A stretch of 64,000 nucleotides of DNA from Pseudomonas rustica. GTDB taxonomy: Bacteria > Pseudomonadota > Gammaproteobacteria > Pseudomonadales > Pseudomonadaceae. The stretch is from NCBI RefSeq assembly GCF_018336155.1, contig NZ_JAGYHF010000013.1, positions 62,001 through 126,000 of the forward strand, written 5' to 3'. A program made the position numbers and the translations under genes. Under the pieces are notes generated by a model. It saw only the letters and a program-made list of their open reading frames with translations, made no database searches and had not been told where the DNA came from. Shown piece by piece: positions 61,510 to 64,000 of this stretch (its first letter is position 1; each line of letters starts with the position of its first letter).

Positions 61510-62754
61510 TTGCGTCTGTTTCACACCTCCGACTGGCACCTTGGGCAAAACCTGCATGGTCAGGAGCGCGATTTCGAGCACGCCTGTTTTCTCGAATGGC
61601 TGCTGCGCCAGCTGAAACTGGCGCAGCCGGATGTGCTGCTGATTGCCGGTGACATCTTTGACACGGTCAATCCGCCGGTCAAAGCCCAGGAATGCCTCTA
61701 CGATTTCATCGTCAACGCCCACGAGCAGCAGCCCTCGCTGACCATCGTGATGATCGCCGGTAACCACGATTCCGGCTCGCGCATCGAACTGCCCGCGCCG
61801 TTGATGCGCCGCTTGCGCACCCATGCGCTGGGTCGCGTGCTGTGGCTGGATGACGGCCAGCTCGATTCCGAACGTCTGCTGCTGCCATTGCCGAACGCCA
61901 AAGGCGACATCGCCGCGTGGTGCCTGGCGCTGCCTTTTCTGCGCCCGGCCGAAGTCACCGGTGCACACCTGGGCGACAACTATTTGCGCGGCATCGGTCA
62001 GGTGCACGAATGGCTGATCGAAGCGGCCAACGCCAAACGCCAACCAGGTCAGGCGCTGATCGCCATCAGCCACGCGCATATGGCCGGTGGCTCGGTCTCT
62101 GAAGACTCCGAGCGCAGCCTGATCATCGGTAACGCCGAAGCGCTGCCTGCCAGCCTGTTCGGGCCAAGCATCAGCTACGTCGCCCTCGGCCATTTGCACA
62201 AGCCGCAGAAGGTCAACGGTGAGGAGCGCATTCGCTACAGCGGTTCGCCGATCCCGTTGTCGTTCTCGGAGATCGGTTATCAGCATCAGATTCTCGACGT
62301 CACGCTTGATGGCGAAACCCTGGTCAGCGTCGAGCCAAAACTGATCCCGCGTTCGGTCAACCTGCAACGCATCGGCCCGGCACCGCTGGCCGAGATTCTG
62401 CTACAACTGGCCGACCTGCCGAACATCGACCTGCTCGCTGAAACCCAGCGCCAGCCGTGGCTGGAAGTGCGTGTGACCCTCGACGAGCCGCAGCCGGATC
62501 TGCGCCATCAAGTGGAAAACGCTCTGCAAGGCAAAGCCGTGCGCCTGGTGCGCATCGCTGCTGAATACGCCGGCAAGCGTGGCGCTGACGGCGAGGAGGA
62601 TGGCACCGCGCTCATCGAACTCGATCAACTCACCCCGCAGGAATTGTTCAGCCGCGCCTGGCTCGACAACTATGGCAACGAGGTCGATGAACAAACGCTG
62701 AAGGACTTCGCCGAACTGCTGCAAGACGTGCAACTGGAGGGCGAGCAGCCATGA
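61510..62754 (+). CDS. sbcD: exonuclease subunit SbcD
   Basis: A 414-residue metallophosphoesterase nuclease. Motifs appear in order: FHTSDWHLGQNLHG (residues 4-17), VLLIAGDIFDTVNPP, MIAGNHDSGSRIELP, and GHLHKPQKV near residue 230. A C-terminal capping domain follows. With SbcC it forms the Mre11-Rad50-like complex that cleaves hairpins and DNA ends. The start is a TTG at 61510 with GGAG six bases upstream, giving the family N-terminus MRLFHTSDWHL. Its stop overlaps the sbcC ATG by four bases. Confidence 0.93.
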   Translation: MRLFHTSDWHLGQNLHGQERDFEHACFLEWLLRQLKLAQPDVLLIAGDIFDTVNPPVKAQECLYDFIVNAHEQQPSLTIVMIAGNHDSGSRIELPAPLMRRLRTHALGRVLWLDDGQLDSERLLLPLPNAKGDIAAWCLALPFLRPAEVTGAHLGDNYLRGIGQVHEWLIEAANAKRQPGQALIAISHAHMAGGSVSEDSERSLIIGNAEALPASLFGPSISYVALGHLHKPQKVNGEERIRYSGSPIPLSFSEIGYQHQILDVTLDGETLVSVEPKLIPRSVNLQRIGPAPLAEILLQLADLPNIDLLAETQRQPWLEVRVTLDEPQPDLRHQVENALQGKAVRLVRIAAEYAGKRGADGEEDGTALIELDQLTPQELFSRAWLDNYGNEVDEQTLKDFAELLQDVQLEGEQP

Positions 62755-64000
62755 AAATTCTCGCCATTCGTTTGAAAAACCTCGCTTCGCTGGCCGGGCC
62801 GTTCGAGATCGATTTCACCGCTGAACCGCTGGCCAGCGCCGGTTTGTTCGCGATTACCGGGCCGACCGGCGCCGGTAAAAGTACCCTGCTCGACGCCTTG
62901 TGCCTGGCGCTGTTCGGCGCTGTTCCGCGCCTGAACAACACCGGCCGTGACGCCAAAGTCCCGGATGCTGATGGCGAGATCGCCACCGGTGACCCGCGCA
63001 CACTGCTGCGTCGCGGCACCGGTGAAGGTTATGCGGAAGTGGATTTCGTCGGTGTTGATGGCCGTCGCTATCGGGCGCGCTGGGAAGCCAACCGCGCCCG
63101 CGAGAAGGCTGGCGGCAAGTTGCAGGCCAGCCGTCAGAGCCTGCGTGACATCGATCAGGATCAACTGCTCGCCAGCCAGAAAGGCGAATACAAAACCCAA
63201 CTGGAAGCCGCACTCGGCCTGAACTTCGAACAGTTCACCCGTGCCGTGCTGCTGGCGCAGAGCGAGTTCAGCGCGTTCCTCAAAGCGGACGACAACGATC
63301 GCAGCGAACTGCTGGAAAAACTCACCGACACCGCGCTGTATACCCGCCTCGGCCGTCGCGCATTCGACAAGACCAAAGAGGCCCGCGAAGCGCACAAGCT
63401 GTTGCAGGATCAGGCCACTGGCGTTACCCCGCTGGCACCCGAAGCGCGCGCCGAACTGGATGAGCATTTCAACGCTGCACAGCAGCAACTCAAGTTGCAG
63501 CAGGCGCAATTGAAGCAACTGGAGCAGCAACACAGTTGGCTCAAGGATTTGCGTCTGTTGCAGGACGCGCAGCAAGCCGCCAGCGAGCAATTGCGCAGCG
63601 CCCAGCAACAATCGGAAGCGCTGGCCGGCGAACGCATCAAGCTGACGCGTCTGGAACAACTCGGCCCGCAACGGCACCAGTTCGCCCGCAAAACCGAACT
63701 CGATGCGTTGTTGACGCCGTTGGCCGCGCAGATTGCCGAGCACACCCGCCAGCACGCCGAACTGACTGAACGTCAGACGCAACTCGAGCAGAATCTTGAG
63801 GCCACCAAAGTCGCACTGACCGAGGCGCAGCAACGCCAATCTGAAAACGCGCCGTTGTTGCGTCAGGCCTTCGAAGAGCAAAGCACCCTCGCCCGTCTGG
63901 CCAAAGATGTGGCCGCGAGCGCTGAGGCCAAAGCCACTGCGCAACAGGCCTGCACCGACGGCCAGAGCGCTATTCAAGCCTTGCAGGAAAAGCAGGGCCA
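62751..64000 (+). CDS. sbcC: exonuclease subunit SbcC, cut by right edge
   Basis: The ATG at 62751 overlaps the sbcD stop (ATGA), and the frame is open to the window end (416 codons). The N-terminus is MKILAIRLKNLASLAGPFEI with Walker A GPTGAGKST at residues 37-45. The Q-loop region FTRAVLLAQSEFSAFLKADD is followed by LLEKLTDTALYTRLGRRAF, then a long Gln/Glu/Ala-rich coiled coil. These are Rad50/SbcC features; the zinc hook and Walker B lie outside the window. With SbcD it processes DNA hairpins and ends. Confidence 0.93.
   Translation, partial: MKILAIRLKNLASLAGPFEIDFTAEPLASAGLFAITGPTGAGKSTLLDALCLALFGAVPRLNNTGRDAKVPDADGEIATGDPRTLLRRGTGEGYAEVDFVGVDGRRYRARWEANRAREKAGGKLQASRQSLRDIDQDQLLASQKGEYKTQLEAALGLNFEQFTRAVLLAQSEFSAFLKADDNDRSELLEKLTDTALYTRLGRRAFDKTKEAREAHKLLQDQATGVTPLAPEARAELDEHFNAAQQQLKLQQAQLKQLEQQHSWLKDLRLLQDAQQAASEQLRSAQQQSEALAGERIKLTRLEQLGPQRHQFARKTELDALLTPLAAQIAEHTRQHAELTERQTQLEQNLEATKVALTEAQQRQSENAPLLRQAFEEQSTLARLAKDVAASAEAKATAQQACTDGQSAIQALQEKQG

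Noticed and set aside
62670..63977. 435-codon minus-strand open frame
   Set aside because: It is a mirror of sbcD/sbcC with Leu/Gln-rich repetitive sequence; the plus-strand genes are unambiguous.
1..64000. tRNA, rRNA or prophage genes
   Set aside because: No clover-leaf with a CCA-type end, ribosomal sequence, integrase or phage structural gene could be recognised by eye.

Overview
The window is about 60% GC chromosomal DNA from a Pseudomonas, most likely of the P. fluorescens group. Supporting signs are the many Pseudomonas-type REP inverted repeats (around 37.2, 42.2, 42.9, 44.9, 46.5, 54.1, 54.2 and 61.3 kb), a roughly 1,630-residue NAD-glutamate dehydrogenase, a DUF6124 protein, an InaA-family protein and a MoxR/Bat operon. 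No tRNA, rRNA or CRISPR array was seen. The genes at both edges are cut: a DUF1254 protein on the left and SbcC on the right.

Left part (1-8.2 kb): small metabolic and membrane genes, a decayed FAD-monooxygenase remnant, then a purine module made of an NCS2 permease and a guanine-deaminase-like enzyme with a divergent LysR regulator.

Accessory block (8.2-24.1 kb): a 228-bp segment (end of a DUF6124 gene, its terminator and the last codons of a GNAT gene) is present twice as direct repeats. Between them lies a 3.5-kb cassette carrying a tautomerase, a carboxymuconolactone-decarboxylase-like protein, LysR, LysE and an unknown exported protein. The arrangement is what a single-crossover (Campbell-type) integration would leave. 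Beyond it are an InaA kinase-like gene, AT-rich orphan membrane genes, an IS256 transposase remnant, copies of a dispersed repeat, a 24-bp perfect inverted-repeat element, a DUF2235 (Tle1-like) hydrolase with a lectin-like C-terminus, and a 1,376-residue membrane-tethered STAND-type NTPase with about 15 helical repeats. This last protein is the best candidate for an undescribed, possibly defensive, system.

Middle (24.1-38 kb): a glycine-zipper protein with a His-rich tail, a Lys-rich protein, and a complete pxpA-accB-accC-pxpB-pxpC-permease operon with a divergent LysR gene and palindromic operator candidates. These are followed by a serine hydrolase, a YfcE-like phosphoesterase, a large mechanosensitive channel and a DUF3574 lipoprotein.

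Right part (38-64 kb): a TonB receptor overlaps a frameshifted APC permease. Then come an AhpD-like protein and a divergent MocR regulator, small stress-type proteins, gdhB, a zinc-ribbon protein of unknown function, the moxR-DUF58-DUF4381-batA-batB/C-batD operon (all stop/start coupled), and sbcDC.
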